From: Acetobacteraceae bacterium
GTDB lineage: Bacteria; Pseudomonadota; Alphaproteobacteria; Acetobacterales; Acetobacteraceae
Direction: 5' to 3'
NCBI GenBank assembly: GCA_019237355.1
Contig: JAFAHH010001029.1
Span: forward strand, 1 to 5,337
Length of the DNA stretch: 5,337 nt
Part shown: positions 4,714 through 5,337 of the stretch, piece after piece
Layout of the letters: each line of letters opens with the position of its first letter
Position numbering within the stretch: position 1 is the stretch's first letter
The notes under the pieces: model-generated
Seen by the model: only the letters and a program-made list of their open reading frames with translations
The model's database searches: none
What the model was told of the DNA's origin: nothing
Made by a program: the position numbers and the translations under genes

Positions 4714-5337
4714 ATGAAGCTGCGCAAGATCATCCATATCGACATGGACGCGTTCTATGCGTCCGTCGAGCAGCGCGATAACCCGGAGCTTCGGGGCCGT
4801 CCGGTCGCGGTCGGCCATGGCGCCAAGCGGGGCGTAGTGGTGGCAGCGAGCTACGAAGCCCGCCCCTTTGGTGTGCACTCTGCCATGCCGTCCATTACGG
4901 CCATGCGACGATGCCCCGAGCTGGTCTTCGTGCCGCCCCGCTTCGACATCTATCGTGCCGTCTCACGCCAAATCCGCGCGATATCCACAGAATACACCTC
5001 CCTGATTGAACCGGTGGCACTCGATGAGGCCTATCTCGACGTTACGGAGAACCGGCGGGGCCTGCCGACCGCCGCGGCCACTGCCAAGGAAATCCGTGCG
5101 CGCATCCTCGAGGAGACGGGGCTGACCGCTTCGGCGGGCATTTCGTATAACAAGTTCCTCGCCAAGCTCGCATCCGCCGAGCGCAAGCCGAACGGCCAGT
5201 TCGTCATTAGCCCCGAGATGAGCTCGGACTTAATCGCCTCGCTGCCGGTGGCCAAGTTCCACGGTATAGGGCCCGTCACCGCCGCCAAGATGCAGCGGTT
5301 TGGGATCGTGACGGGCGCGGACCTGAGGGCCAAGCCG
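4714..5337 (+). CDS. dinB: DNA polymerase IV (Y-family translesion polymerase), 5' part, cut by window end
   Basis: The first 208 residues of a protein normally about 350-360 long; the frame is open to the last base. It bypasses lesions and extends mispaired primers during DNA damage. The N-terminal HIDMDAFYASVEQRDNPEL holds metal ligand D10 and steric-gate Y15 (F13 in E. coli DinB). The second catalytic motif, VALDEAYLD, gives D104 and E105. SYEARPFGVHSAMP (about 46-59) is the usual finger segment, and GISYNKFLAKLAS (about 143-155) is the conserved palm segment. The helix-hairpin-helix of the thumb begins at FHGIGPVTAAKM (about 182-193). The little-finger domain and the beta-clamp motif lie beyond the window. 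No clear Shine-Dalgarno precedes the ATG at 4714. Control by LexA through the upstream box is likely, together with divergent alkB. Confidence 0.96.
   Translation, partial: MKLRKIIHIDMDAFYASVEQRDNPELRGRPVAVGHGAKRGVVVAASYEARPFGVHSAMPSITAMRRCPELVFVPPRFDIYRAVSRQIRAISTEYTSLIEPVALDEAYLDVTENRRGLPTAAATAKEIRARILEETGLTASAGISYNKFLAKLASAERKPNGQFVISPEMSSDLIASLPVAKFHGIGPVTAAKMQRFGIVTGADLRAKP

Noticed and set aside
5031..5333. 100-residue minus-strand ORF
   Set aside because: It lies opposite the dinB catalytic and palm coding sequence and has no features of its own.

Overview
The window looks like chromosomal DNA of an alphaproteobacterium, probably of the Hyphomicrobiales (Rhizobiales). Three things point there. 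The coding sequence is GC-rich. An alphaproteobacterial-type LexA operator (GTTC-N7-GTTC) sits in front of dinB. The short intergenic palindromes with AGAGCGCG...CGCGCTCT ends are of a kind common in that order. No close relative can be named from the sequence alone.

Layout, left to right. 1-106: upstream sequence with a 14-bp palindrome. 107-1183 (+): class I SAM-dependent methyltransferase with an unassigned N-terminal half. 1184-1446: gene-free stretch packed with hairpins, ending in a palindromic repeat (copy A). 1445-2299 (-): tandem-domain universal stress protein. 2300-2366: short divergent intergenic region with a 27-bp inverted repeat. 2367-2777 (+): CrcB/FluC fluoride channel. 2766-2816: a second copy (B) of the palindromic repeat, carrying the crcB stop codon. 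2817-3118: about 300 bp with no convincing gene. 3119-4007 (-): decayed, 5'-truncated and multiply frameshifted remnant of a PqiB-like MCE-domain gene. 3998-4582 (-): AlkB-type 2-oxoglutarate/Fe(II) dioxygenase. 4583-4713: divergent promoter region with a LexA box. 4714-5337 (+): 5' portion (208 codons) of dinB, DNA polymerase IV, running off the right edge.

Two divergent pairs organise the window. usp and crcB share a 67-bp promoter region and are bracketed at both 3' ends by inverted copies of one palindromic repeat. alkB and dinB share a promoter region with one LexA operator, which suggests that direct reversal of alkylation damage and translesion synthesis are co-induced in the SOS response. 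The MCE remnant between the two pairs shows local gene loss, and its upstream limit coincides with the end of alkB. I found no CRISPR, IS element, phage gene or toxin/defence system, and no evidence of a wholly new multi-gene system. The observations most worth following are the shared SOS control of alkB/dinB, the palindromic repeats that supply stop codons, and the structure of the pseudogene.
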